Assembly: GCA_017694275.1 (NCBI GenBank)
Contig: JADINB010000052.1
Span: forward strand, 1-7,529
Direction of reading: 5' to 3'
Length of the DNA: 7,529 nucleotides
Source of the DNA: Candidatus Egerieousia excrementavium
Lineage (GTDB): Bacteria > Bacteroidota > Bacteroidia > Bacteroidales > UBA932
Part shown: one piece after another, positions 1 through 6,531 of the stretch
Numbering within the stretch: position 1 is the first letter of the stretch
Layout of the letters: each line of letters begins with the position of its first letter
The notes under the pieces: generated by a model
Seen by the model: the letters and a program-made list of their open reading frames with translations, nothing else
Told to the model about the DNA's origin: nothing
Database searches by the model: none
Position numbers and translations under genes: made by a program

Positions 1-8
1 CCCATTAA

Positions 9-127
9 GGTGTGTAAGAATTAGCAAAATGCAAGGCATTGAGGATGAGGGCGACAGGAGTTTACTGGAGTAAATGACTTAGCCCGAATTCCGAAAATAA
101 CGCAGCAGTTTGCAATTATGACACACC
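9..127. repeat. 119-bp imperfect palindromic intergenic element
   Basis: The ends are inverted copies: GGTGTGT at 9-15 and ACACACC at 121-127. The similarity continues inward, so 9-32 and the reverse complement of 105-127 match at about 20 of 23 positions with one bulged base. A second pair, GGGC (49-52) and GCCC (82-85), and a central pair, TTTACT (61-66) and AGTAAA (69-74), lie inside. All three pairs share nearly the same centre (about 67-68), so the whole stretch can fold as one long interrupted hairpin on either strand. This is the architecture of a REP-like or MITE-like dispersed repeat. From memory, similar intergenic sequence, including the short reading MRATGVY (ATG at 45), recurs in Bacteroidales genomes, but this was not checked. 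No clear target-site duplication is visible; TTAA occurs at 5-8 and 134-137, which may be chance. It could also act as a structured 3' region for the leftward formimidoyltransferase transcript. Confidence 0.65.
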
Positions 128-209
128 GTCACTTTAATTATGCAAAAGAATCTGCTAATTCACGAAATTGCATCGCATTTTTAGTCATGCAACATAATTG
201 CAGGGAGAT
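128..209. other. AT-rich non-coding spacer with a weak hairpin
   Basis: No gene is supported here. TTGCAT (168-173) and ATGCAA (187-192) form a 6-bp inverted repeat around a 13-nt loop, just downstream of the leftward formimidoyltransferase stop. It lacks the GC-rich stem and following T-run of a standard intrinsic terminator in that direction, so it is not called as one. TGCTAATTC at 153-161 is an exact inverted match to GAATTAGCA at 18-26 in the neighbouring palindrome, so the repeat's influence may extend this far. Confidence 0.4.
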
Positions 210-1229
210 TCACAGCAAATACTCTATCACTCTCTTTTTATAATCAAAAGGTCTGAGGTCTGCAAGTCCCATAGATTTTACGGCAAGCTCCATAAGTTCG
301 CTCTCATTCAGTCCGGCTGCATTCTGCGATTCTCTTTCTGCATAAAAAATTCCAGCTTCCAGCAGCACCCTTCCAGGAACAAGCCCTATAAGTTCTGAAC
401 CTGTCACCCGTACACCCCGTTTGCGCGCACATCTGCAAACCTCTTCATACGCTGCATGAACCGGAGTAACGTCTATATCTGTAACATTCATTGACACCTG
501 GGCTATTCCGTACTCCTTTATATACCATCCTATTGCCTTACAGCCTTTCAGAGTTCCCCTTTGCCACCTCTCACAGCCGTTCTCCACGATTTTCCTCCCT
601 ATTTCGCGCACATCCCTTGCAATTTCAGATGCAATCCCAGCAGAATCCGTATCGAGATTGAAATTTATGGCAACAAGATATTTTCTGGCACCTATGACCG
701 AAATGCCACTGCGCCTTATCCGGTCATTGTACTCTGAGGGTCCGAAATCTGGCTTCCATCTCTCATCCGCAATTTTTTTTCTTATCCCTTCATATTCTCC
801 GGATCTGCATGCCGCAAGATTCCTGCGCTCAGGGACAAATGCTGCATTCTCATAACAGTAGACCGGGATACCGCTCTCTCCTACCCTCCTTGCAAGAGCC
901 CGCGCATATTCCACACACTCCTCCATTGTAACTCCGCGAACCGGCACTATTGGGCAAACATCTGTTGCACCTATCCTTGGATGCTCACCACAATGGCATC
1001 CCATGTCGATAACCTCAGCCGCCTTCATTACGGCACGGAAAGCGGCCTCTGCAACACTCCCGGGTTCTCCTGCAAAAGTCATTACCGTTCTGTTGGCTGC
1101 GGCGCCTGAATCCACATTCAGCAACCGCACCCCATCCACAGATGTTATAGCCTGTGCAATTTGCCCGATACGGGCAGCATCGCGTCCTTCACTGAAATTG
1201 GGGACACATTCTATAATTCTGTCTGTCAT
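210..1229 (-). CDS. ftcD: glutamate formimidoyltransferase (stand-alone)
   Basis: This cytoplasmic enzyme moves the formimino group of N-formimino-L-glutamate, a product of histidine breakdown, to tetrahydrofolate. It is 339 residues, the length of single-function bacterial forms. No cyclodeaminase domain follows, unlike the bifunctional animal enzyme. The N-terminal domain (about 1-180) starts with the family-typical CVPNFSEGRD (8-17), then NRTVMTFAG (46-54) and GEHPRIGATD (81-90). His83 there matches the catalytic His82 of the mammalian enzyme. The C-terminal domain (about 181-326) begins near VIGARKYLVAINFNL and includes the conserved VSMNVTD strand. The ATG overlaps the TGA of the upstream hydrolase gene in an ATGA, so translation is probably coupled; no strong Shine-Dalgarno is seen. 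No hutH, hutU or hutI lies in the window, so the rest of histidine degradation must be elsewhere or beyond the left edge. The gene ends with TGA and looks intact. Confidence 0.93.
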   Translation of the reverse strand: MTDRIIECVPNFSEGRDAARIGQIAQAITSVDGVRLLNVDSGAAANRTVMTFAGEPGSVAEAAFRAVMKAAEVIDMGCHCGEHPRIGATDVCPIVPVRGVTMEECVEYARALARRVGESGIPVYCYENAAFVPERRNLAACRSGEYEGIRKKIADERWKPDFGPSEYNDRIRRSGISVIGARKYLVAINFNLDTDSAGIASEIARDVREIGRKIVENGCERWQRGTLKGCKAIGWYIKEYGIAQVSMNVTDIDVTPVHAAYEEVCRCARKRGVRVTGSELIGLVPGRVLLEAGIFYAERESQNAAGLNESELMELAVKSMGLADLRPFDYKKRVIEYLL

Positions 1230-1981
1230 TTGCGGACAAGGGCTCCGTCTACATATAGATTGATTTCACCTGCAATGCCGTCTCTGAGTTTCCTGCTGTC
1301 CATCTCAAAGTAATGCACCGGAAAGAGATTCTTTGGGGAGAGATAATTCGCTGCCTCTATGAATTTTTCATCGGAAAACGTAAATGGCATATTTTTGGGC
1401 AGAAACAGGATATCCGCACCCTTGAACGCCTCCATTTCGGGAATCAGTTCTGTATCTCCCGCAACATAAATCCTGAACCCGCCTAAATCGAGAAGATATC
1501 CGTTGCCTTCACCCTTGATATGAAACGGCTTTCCGTTCTCCCTGAAGTTTTCGATGTTGTACGCCGCCGTTGCCGTTATGCCTATGCCCTTGACCATGAC
1601 ATAATCGCCATTCTCAAGCACCGTTACATGGCATTCCTTTGTAAATGGAATCTCATCATACATGTTTACCTGGTTCATAGAAGGGTCTGCCTTTGAAAAG
1701 TCTCCGTCAAGGCACCATCCTACTGCCTTGCTTACAATGAACTCCGTTTGCGGAACGGCTATGCATGCAATAGCCTTGCAGTCATAATGGTCTGTATGTG
1801 CATGTGTGAGAAGAATCAAATCTGCCTTGGGCATATCGGAAAAGTCAAACAGATCTCCATAAGGGTCTACATAAATTCTGATTCCGTTCCATTCAAGATA
1901 GAGCGAAAAATGGGCAAGATGCTCGACCTTGACTGTCCCGACAGGTGTTTCAAACGAATTTTGCTTGTTACGATTATTCAT
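1226..1981 (-). CDS. metallo-beta-lactamase-fold metal-dependent hydrolase
   Basis: A 251-residue protein of the broad COG2220/UlaG-like metallo-beta-lactamase superfamily. It has no signal peptide, so it is probably cytoplasmic. The metal-binding signature HAHTDH is at 60-65, the bridging Asp is in VAGDTE (Asp176), and the late His is in FPVHYFE (His223). The position that often holds another metal-ligand His reads AAYN (139-142), followed by the FHIKGEGNGYLL segment (153-164). From memory, this AYN plus G-x-GNGY arrangement is normal for one subgroup, so it is not read as damage. The substrate cannot be told from sequence: the superfamily includes lactonases, phosphodiesterases and N-acyl hydrolases. 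It is the first gene of a leftward unit with the formimidoyltransferase (4-nt overlap), which hints at a linked role, but that is inference. The start is the first in-frame ATG after the divergent intergenic region; no clear ribosome-binding site is present, which is common in Bacteroidota. Confidence 0.87.
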   Translation of the reverse strand: MNNRNKQNSFETPVGTVKVEHLAHFSLYLEWNGIRIYVDPYGDLFDFSDMPKADLILLTHAHTDHYDCKAIACIAVPQTEFIVSKAVGWCLDGDFSKADPSMNQVNMYDEIPFTKECHVTVLENGDYVMVKGIGITATAAYNIENFRENGKPFHIKGEGNGYLLDLGGFRIYVAGDTELIPEMEAFKGADILFLPKNMPFTFSDEKFIEAANYLSPKNLFPVHYFEMDSRKLRDGIAGEINLYVDGALVRK

Positions 1982-2067
1982 GACTGAAAAAAATTGGGTT
2001 AAACATTGGGGTATCTACAAATTTAATCAAAAAAAATTTATAACTTGCGTAACTTTTAATTCAATCC
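1982..2067. promoter_or_regulatory. divergent intergenic promoter region
   Basis: This 86-bp AT-rich gap separates the leftward hydrolase/formimidoyltransferase unit from the rightward lipoprotein gene, so it should hold both promoters. It contains A-tracts at 1987-1993 and 2029-2036. Neither start codon has a recognisable Shine-Dalgarno. For the rightward gene I see no convincing -33/-7 pair: TAACTTTT at 2050-2057 is one base off the Bacteroidota -7 consensus but would leave almost no leader. Confidence 0.55.
2018..2025 (-). promoter_or_regulatory. possible Bacteroidota -7 element for the leftward unit
   Basis: Read on the minus strand, these bases are TAAATTTG, an exact match to the TAnnTTTG -7 element recognised by the Bacteroidota primary sigma factor. 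Transcription would start near 2011 and leave a leader of about 30 nt before the hydrolase ATG. A good TTG/TTTG -33 element at the usual distance is not visible, so the call rests on one short motif in AT-rich DNA. Confidence 0.3.
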
Positions 2068-3498
2068 ATGAAAAAGCTTTTTCTATTTTCAATTGTCGCC
2101 ATACTGTTTGCCGGGTGTTCCAAAAACAACGGAGGCGACGAACCAATACCTGCCGGCGGCAGCACGATGTCATCATTTTCATTTACTGCAGAGGGAAACA
2201 CCTCCATTTCCAAAACTGTAACAGGCCGTATAGGGCAAATAGGTTCAGACTATGTGATTTTCATTACTGTAGATGATGATGCAGACATCACGTCGCTGCG
2301 CCCTTCATTCAAGGTAGACCAAAACGCCATAGTCACCTATAACGGTTCTCCCGTTGCAGACAACTCGACTGCAATAGATTTTTCAGACAGGGTTGAACTT
2401 ACGGTAACAGGCGAAAACGGCTCTAAAAGAGTCTACCAAGTATTGTGCAAAAGGGGAATGGAAAAAGTGGACAGACTTGTCTACAACTTCATGCTGAAAT
2501 ACTCGATTCCGGGGATCTCCGTTGCAGTAAGCAAAGACGAAGAAATTGTCTATTCACACGGATATGGATTTGCAGACCAGCAGGCAAAGGAACTTGTCAC
2601 CGCAGACCACCTTTTCAGATTGGGAAGCGTATCCAAACAACAGACCTCACTCTGTATAATGACACTTGTTGAGGAGGGCAGGCTAAGCCTTTCAGACCAT
2701 CTCTTTGGCGAAGGAGGAATTCTTGAAGAAGAGTTCGGCACACAGATGCCGCAAAGCGCAAAGAAGGTTACCGTCAAGAATCTTCTGGAGCATAACAGCG
2801 GATGGTCCAGCGATCCTGTAGACCCTATGTTTACCGCCGATCCCAACTACGACGGCAAGCCCCTGGAAGAGATTATCGCATACGTTCTGGCCAATGTTCC
2901 CCAGTCACATACCCCAGGTACCGTTTACGACTACTACAATCTGGGATTTGGAATGCTGGGAAAAGTGGTTGAGAAGATATCCGGAAAGGATTTCGAAAGT
3001 TACCTCAGGGAAGAGGTGCTCTCCAGGGCCGGAGTAACAGAAATATATGTAGGAGGCGACAGGACCGGAAGACGGGAAAACGAATGTGTTTACTACTCCC
3101 AGGATGGCACGAACGGTTACGGCAACGACATGGAGATGATAAAGGCTGCCGGTGGAATAATAGCATCTGCCCCCGCACTCATGCAGCTAATGGCAAATAT
3201 TGACTACGGCACAAAGGTTCCGGACATTCTGAAAAAGGAGACACTCGACTTAATGTACAGACCAAGCATACCTTACGAGCATTATGCTCTCGGCTGGAGA
3301 CTTGACCATACCGTATTCGACAACTGGGCTTCATACCACAGTGGAAACCTGGCCGGCACCTCGGCCATCTGGATGAGAGGGTATAACGGGGTTTCTGCAG
3401 TCATTCTGTGTAATTCACGCAGTTATCTCAATGATTCGGGCGGAACCTTCGACGATTATCTATACACACTTCTGGAAGATATAGAGTGCCAGTTCTGA
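2068..3498 (+). CDS. lipoprotein serine hydrolase, class C beta-lactamase family
   Basis: A 476-residue exported lipoprotein. MKK, a hydrophobic stretch and LFAGC place the lipidated Cys at residue 17, followed by a flexible Gly/Asn/Pro linker to about 32. Residues about 33-127 form a beta-rich module resembling the DUF5018-type domain common at the N-terminus of Bacteroidales surface lipoproteins. The catalytic domain runs from about 132 to the end. It has the nucleophile motif S187-V-S-K190, the second motif Y289-Y-N291 in DYYNLGFG, and a third motif H424-S-G426 in place of the KTG of true beta-lactamases. This triad pattern fits esterases, D-amino-acid peptidases and other beta-lactamase-related serine hydrolases better than an antibiotic-degrading AmpC, though substrate cannot be fixed. 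It is probably anchored in the outer membrane, facing the periplasm or surface. It is transcribed alone, diverging from the hydrolase gene and converging on aroC with 6 bp between stop codons. The chosen ATG gives a proper signal peptide, which supports it. Confidence 0.9.
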   Translation: MKKLFLFSIVAILFAGCSKNNGGDEPIPAGGSTMSSFSFTAEGNTSISKTVTGRIGQIGSDYVIFITVDDDADITSLRPSFKVDQNAIVTYNGSPVADNSTAIDFSDRVELTVTGENGSKRVYQVLCKRGMEKVDRLVYNFMLKYSIPGISVAVSKDEEIVYSHGYGFADQQAKELVTADHLFRLGSVSKQQTSLCIMTLVEEGRLSLSDHLFGEGGILEEEFGTQMPQSAKKVTVKNLLEHNSGWSSDPVDPMFTADPNYDGKPLEEIIAYVLANVPQSHTPGTVYDYYNLGFGMLGKVVEKISGKDFESYLREEVLSRAGVTEIYVGGDRTGRRENECVYYSQDGTNGYGNDMEMIKAAGGIIASAPALMQLMANIDYGTKVPDILKKETLDLMYRPSIPYEHYALGWRLDHTVFDNWASYHSGNLAGTSAIWMRGYNGVSAVILCNSRSYLNDSGGTFDDYLYTLLEDIECQF

Positions 3499-3504
3499 CA
3501 TCTT

Positions 3505-4497
3505 CTATATGCTGTCTGCCAGCACTATTGCTGCAACAGCCTCAACAATGACAGGAACCCTGAGCGCGATACATGCATCGTGCCGCCCTTTTATTTTAAA
3601 CTCTTCTATATGATTGTTTTTGAAATTAAAGCTCTTTTGAGTTCTGGATATGCTTGAGGTAGGTTTTACCGCCACTCTGAAAATAACGGGATTCCCATTG
3701 GATATTCCGCCGTTTATGCCTCCTGCACCGTTTCTTGCTGTCTTTCCCTCTGCATCTGCAATCGGGTCGTTATGTTCGGAGCCCCGCATACCGGCTGCAG
3801 CAAAGCCATCGCCGAATTCAACCCCCCTCACACCGGGAATCGAAAATAAAAGATGCGATATCTGCGACTCCAAAGAATCGAAAAACGGCTCACCCAACCC
3901 GACAGGCACATTTGTACAGCAGCACTCGACAATTCCTCCCACAGAATCTCCCTCTTTCAATATCTCTTCTATAAGAGGCTGCCATTCTGCCTGCCTTTCC
4001 CTTGCAAGACCGCCCAAAGCCGTAATTTCAGCCTTAATCTGTATGCCTGAACTCTTTTCATTATGAGCCAGAATTTTTTTTGCAATCACACCGGCTGCAA
4101 CCAAAGCAAGAGTAATCCTGCCAGAAAAGTGGCCTCCTCCACGTATGTCGTTATATCCGCCGAACTTGACAGCCGCAACGAAATCTGCATGGCCGGGGCG
4201 TGGAATTTCACGGAACATGGAGTAGTCTGAAGAGCGGGTATTTTCATTTCTGAAGAGTATTGCAAGCGGAGCCCCCGTGGTATGAGCATCGCATACTCCG
4301 CTTACTATTTCAGGCAAATCGCTCTCCCGACGCGGAGTCGTGCCTGCGGCACCGCTTCTGCGCCTTTCCAAATCTTTCATGAAATCTGCCTGACACAGGG
4401 AGATTCCAGCCGGAACACCGTCTGCAACAACTCCGATTGCCTCACCGTGAGACTCTCCGAAAATAGAAATTCTGAATTTTCTTCCGTAACTGTTCAT
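3505..4497 (-). CDS. aroC: chorismate synthase
   Basis: Catalyses the last shikimate-pathway step, 5-enolpyruvylshikimate-3-phosphate to chorismate, with reduced FMN as cofactor. The 330-residue protein is slightly shorter than the common 350-390 but has the family landmarks in order: FGESHGEAIGVVADGVPAG near the N-terminus, RRRSGAAGTTPRRESD, RPGHADFVAAVKFGGYNDIRGGGHFSGR, GVEFGDGF, AGMRGSEHND, AGGINGGISNGNPV, KPTSSI and GRHDACIALRVPVIVEA near the end. The GGGHFSGR version of the GGGRSSAR motif is what I expect in Bacteroidota. It is the last gene of the leftward aro run, starting 12 nt after the stop of the aroD-aroA fusion, which ends in tandem TAA TAA. A weak AAGG ribosome-binding site lies 7 nt before the ATG. 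Its stop lies 6 bp from that of the convergent lipoprotein gene, with no terminator hairpin between, so its mRNA probably runs into the antisense of that gene. Confidence 0.96.
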   Translation of the reverse strand: MNSYGRKFRISIFGESHGEAIGVVADGVPAGISLCQADFMKDLERRRSGAAGTTPRRESDLPEIVSGVCDAHTTGAPLAILFRNENTRSSDYSMFREIPRPGHADFVAAVKFGGYNDIRGGGHFSGRITLALVAAGVIAKKILAHNEKSSGIQIKAEITALGGLARERQAEWQPLIEEILKEGDSVGGIVECCCTNVPVGLGEPFFDSLESQISHLLFSIPGVRGVEFGDGFAAAGMRGSEHNDPIADAEGKTARNGAGGINGGISNGNPVIFRVAVKPTSSISRTQKSFNFKNNHIEEFKIKGRHDACIALRVPVIVEAVAAIVLADSI

Positions 4498-4509
4498 ACC
4501 GCTACCTTA

Positions 4510-6531
4510 TTACAATTTTTCCAAAAATGACGGAAATGATTTGTCTATACACTCCAAACCGTCTATTTCCACCGGTTCTTCAACAAAAAGCGAAGCTGCA
4601 ACAAGACTCATGGCTATTCTATGGTCATTATAACTGTTTACAGCACCGCCATGCAAAGCACCACCCCTTATATACATATAATCACCGTCTATCTCTATAT
4701 CCGCCCCCAAAGCCGTATATTCCGCATATATGCTCTCGGCCCTGTTACTCTCCTTCTGCAACAGCCGTCTGACTCCCCTTATTCTGGAAACTCCGTTGCA
4801 GAATGTGGCATAAAGCGCTGCAACAGGAAAGAGATCAGGGGCATTTGATGCGTCAAAATCAAAAGCTTTCAAATTTTCTGGAGATTCTATTTCCACATTG
4901 CAAAGAGTATCTCTTTCCTCCATTCTCAATTCAACTCCCGACATCCCCAATATTTCCAATATCGCTTTGTCTGCCTGCGAACTGTCCATCGGCATGTTCA
5001 GCAGCCTGTAGCGCGAAAAGGCCTTTCCGGAACGGTGCTCCTTCATGGAAGCCACTGCATATATGACAGCGAAAAAAGAGGCGGAACTCCAGTCTGATTC
5101 AAGATAAATAGTTGCAGGAATGTATTTCTGTCCTCCCCTTATGGCAAAGAGTATCTCATTTTCACCTCTTTTTTGCCCTATTTCTATTGAAAACTGTTTT
5201 AAAACATTTAGCGTAAGCTCTATATATGGCAGACTGGCCGGATTTTTTACAACAAGATTTGTATCGTATTGCAAAAGCGGCAACATCATCAACAAGCCGG
5301 AAACGGTTTGGGAACTCTCAGAACCGTCTATTGTAATCAAACCCGTTCTCTTCATCCTGCCACATATCGTAAAGGGCAGATAGGCACCTTTTCCCTCGCT
5401 GTCATGCGTCACTGCACAATCAACTCCCAATGAGGCGACAGCATCTGCCGCTCCTTGCAGATTCCGGCCCAAGACAGAACCGTGGCCCGTTATCTTTATG
5501 GAGACTTTCCCATTCAGTTCGTTTGCAAGACAGGCTGCAAAAGGCAACATCAGGCGCGTAAGCAACCCAGACTCACCAATATCGAACACCAATGCCCCAT
5601 CTTTATACAGGCTGGCATCAAGACGCAGCCTTTCACAAACTTTGCCTGCACCTTCACTTCTGATTGTCAGTTTCCCCCCGGGACCGTAAGAGACCTTGCA
5701 CCCCAGAGAGGCCACTCTCGCAACCGCCCCGCTTATATCATTACACGGCTCAAAATTCTCAAGCACGCTTTCACCGTCTGCATAAAGCGAGGCTATCACG
5801 GCCCGCTGCGCCACAGACTTTGAGCATGGTATCTCAGTCTCATGATTTTGCAGGGTATACTCCAGCCTTGTCCTGTTTCTGTTCAACAGAGCCAAAAGTT
5901 CTTCTTTTACATACTGTCCGGGAGCGGTCCCGGCTCCGTCAATACCGGGATTGGCTGCATTTTTTCCGTAACTCACATAAGTGTAAGGAGCTCCAAGCCT
6001 GAGTGAAAGATATCTGCTGAACTTGCCGCAACCGCCCATTGCAAATGCCACCAGATGCGCCGCATCATACTCGCGGTAAAGTCTCATTACGCGTGTAACG
6101 TCTGCAATGTCGTTTGCCGTGGTTACGATTTTTATTATGTCTGCTCCGCGCCTCAGACAAGCCTGCGCAATCTGACGCAGCTCCCCGAAAGAAGGAGTCC
6201 CGGAGTAATCATGATAGGATATTATGAGCCCCGTTCCATTCTCCCGTGCATACATGGCAATCTGCTCTGCATAATCCAATGGGGCTTCTATCTCAATATC
6301 AATATATTTTACGCCATGCCCGATAGCCGAAATCATCTGCTGCCTGGCATACTCCACAGAGGTCTCCGCAATCCTGCAAGTGAATATGAGATTGTCGTGA
6401 GAAGAGACCAGCCGCGCAGTCTGTTCTACAGGCAGACCGCACAGGTCTGCCCGAATCTCGGCCATGGGGCTCTCCTGCAAGATGGCTTTGCAGGCCTCGA
6501 AATTCTTTTCGCATACACTAACGCAAATCAC
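4510..6531 (-). CDS. aroDA: fused 3-dehydroquinate dehydratase (type I) - EPSP synthase
   Basis: One 673-residue polypeptide carrying shikimate-pathway steps 3 and 6. Residues 1-212 are a type I 3-dehydroquinate dehydratase: MICVSV first strand, EIRADL (25-30), His107 in SYHDYSG, Schiff-base Lys134 in IIKIV, the MGGCGKFSR loop with Arg173, and GTAPGQ (201-206). The His-Lys spacing of 27 equals that of the Salmonella enzyme (143/170). After a short linker, residues about 225-673 are EPSP synthase (AroA): CSKSVAQR (Lys238, Arg243), ESGLLTRL (320-327), GSESSQ (403-408), PYIELTLNVLKQF, ESDWSSASFF, Asp566 in NAPD, KESNR (593-597), YNDHR (634-638) and DKSFPSF with Lys664. Both active sites look complete. 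The start is GTG at 6531, not the ATG at 6669 that opens the same frame: upstream residues only shadow the aroB 3' end, GTG gives the normal AroD N-terminus, and GGAGGA precedes it by 8 nt. It overlaps aroB by 14 nt. The call of one fused enzyme rests on an uninterrupted frame; a sequencing indel joining two genes is possible but less likely. Confidence 0.92.
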   Translation of the reverse strand: MICVSVCEKNFEACKAILQESPMAEIRADLCGLPVEQTARLVSSHDNLIFTCRIAETSVEYARQQMISAIGHGVKYIDIEIEAPLDYAEQIAMYARENGTGLIISYHDYSGTPSFGELRQIAQACLRRGADIIKIVTTANDIADVTRVMRLYREYDAAHLVAFAMGGCGKFSRYLSLRLGAPYTYVSYGKNAANPGIDGAGTAPGQYVKEELLALLNRNRTRLEYTLQNHETEIPCSKSVAQRAVIASLYADGESVLENFEPCNDISGAVARVASLGCKVSYGPGGKLTIRSEGAGKVCERLRLDASLYKDGALVFDIGESGLLTRLMLPFAACLANELNGKVSIKITGHGSVLGRNLQGAADAVASLGVDCAVTHDSEGKGAYLPFTICGRMKRTGLITIDGSESSQTVSGLLMMLPLLQYDTNLVVKNPASLPYIELTLNVLKQFSIEIGQKRGENEILFAIRGGQKYIPATIYLESDWSSASFFAVIYAVASMKEHRSGKAFSRYRLLNMPMDSSQADKAILEILGMSGVELRMEERDTLCNVEIESPENLKAFDFDASNAPDLFPVAALYATFCNGVSRIRGVRRLLQKESNRAESIYAEYTALGADIEIDGDYMYIRGGALHGGAVNSYNDHRIAMSLVAASLFVEEPVEIDGLECIDKSFPSFLEKL

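Noticed and set aside
36..77. Tiny peptide readings in the palindrome, such as MRATGVYWSK (45-77)
   Set aside because: They follow from the repeat sequence itself, have no ribosome-binding site and are too short to support as genes.
168..192. Intrinsic terminator for the leftward formimidoyltransferase transcript
   Set aside because: The stem is only 6 bp, AT-rich, with a 13-nt loop and no T-run downstream on the minus strand.
139..239. Plus-strand open frame from ATG 118 through 239 (reading MTHRHFNY...)
   Set aside because: It runs from the repeat into the antisense of the formimidoyltransferase 3' end, with no ribosome-binding site or recognisable motif.
2050..2057. -7 promoter element TAACTTTT for the lipoprotein gene
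   Set aside because: One base differs from TAnnTTTG, there is no -33 element, and transcription would start about 4 nt before the ATG.
2068..3498. True AmpC beta-lactamase resistance gene
   Set aside because: The third catalytic motif is HSG rather than KTG, and the lipoprotein signal and N-terminal module fit beta-lactamase-related esterases or peptidases better.
3650..4066. 138-codon plus-strand open frame inside aroC
   Set aside because: It lies wholly antisense to a well-supported chorismate synthase, its translation is Pro/Ser-rich with no recognisable domain, and it is a typical shadow of codon bias on the other strand.
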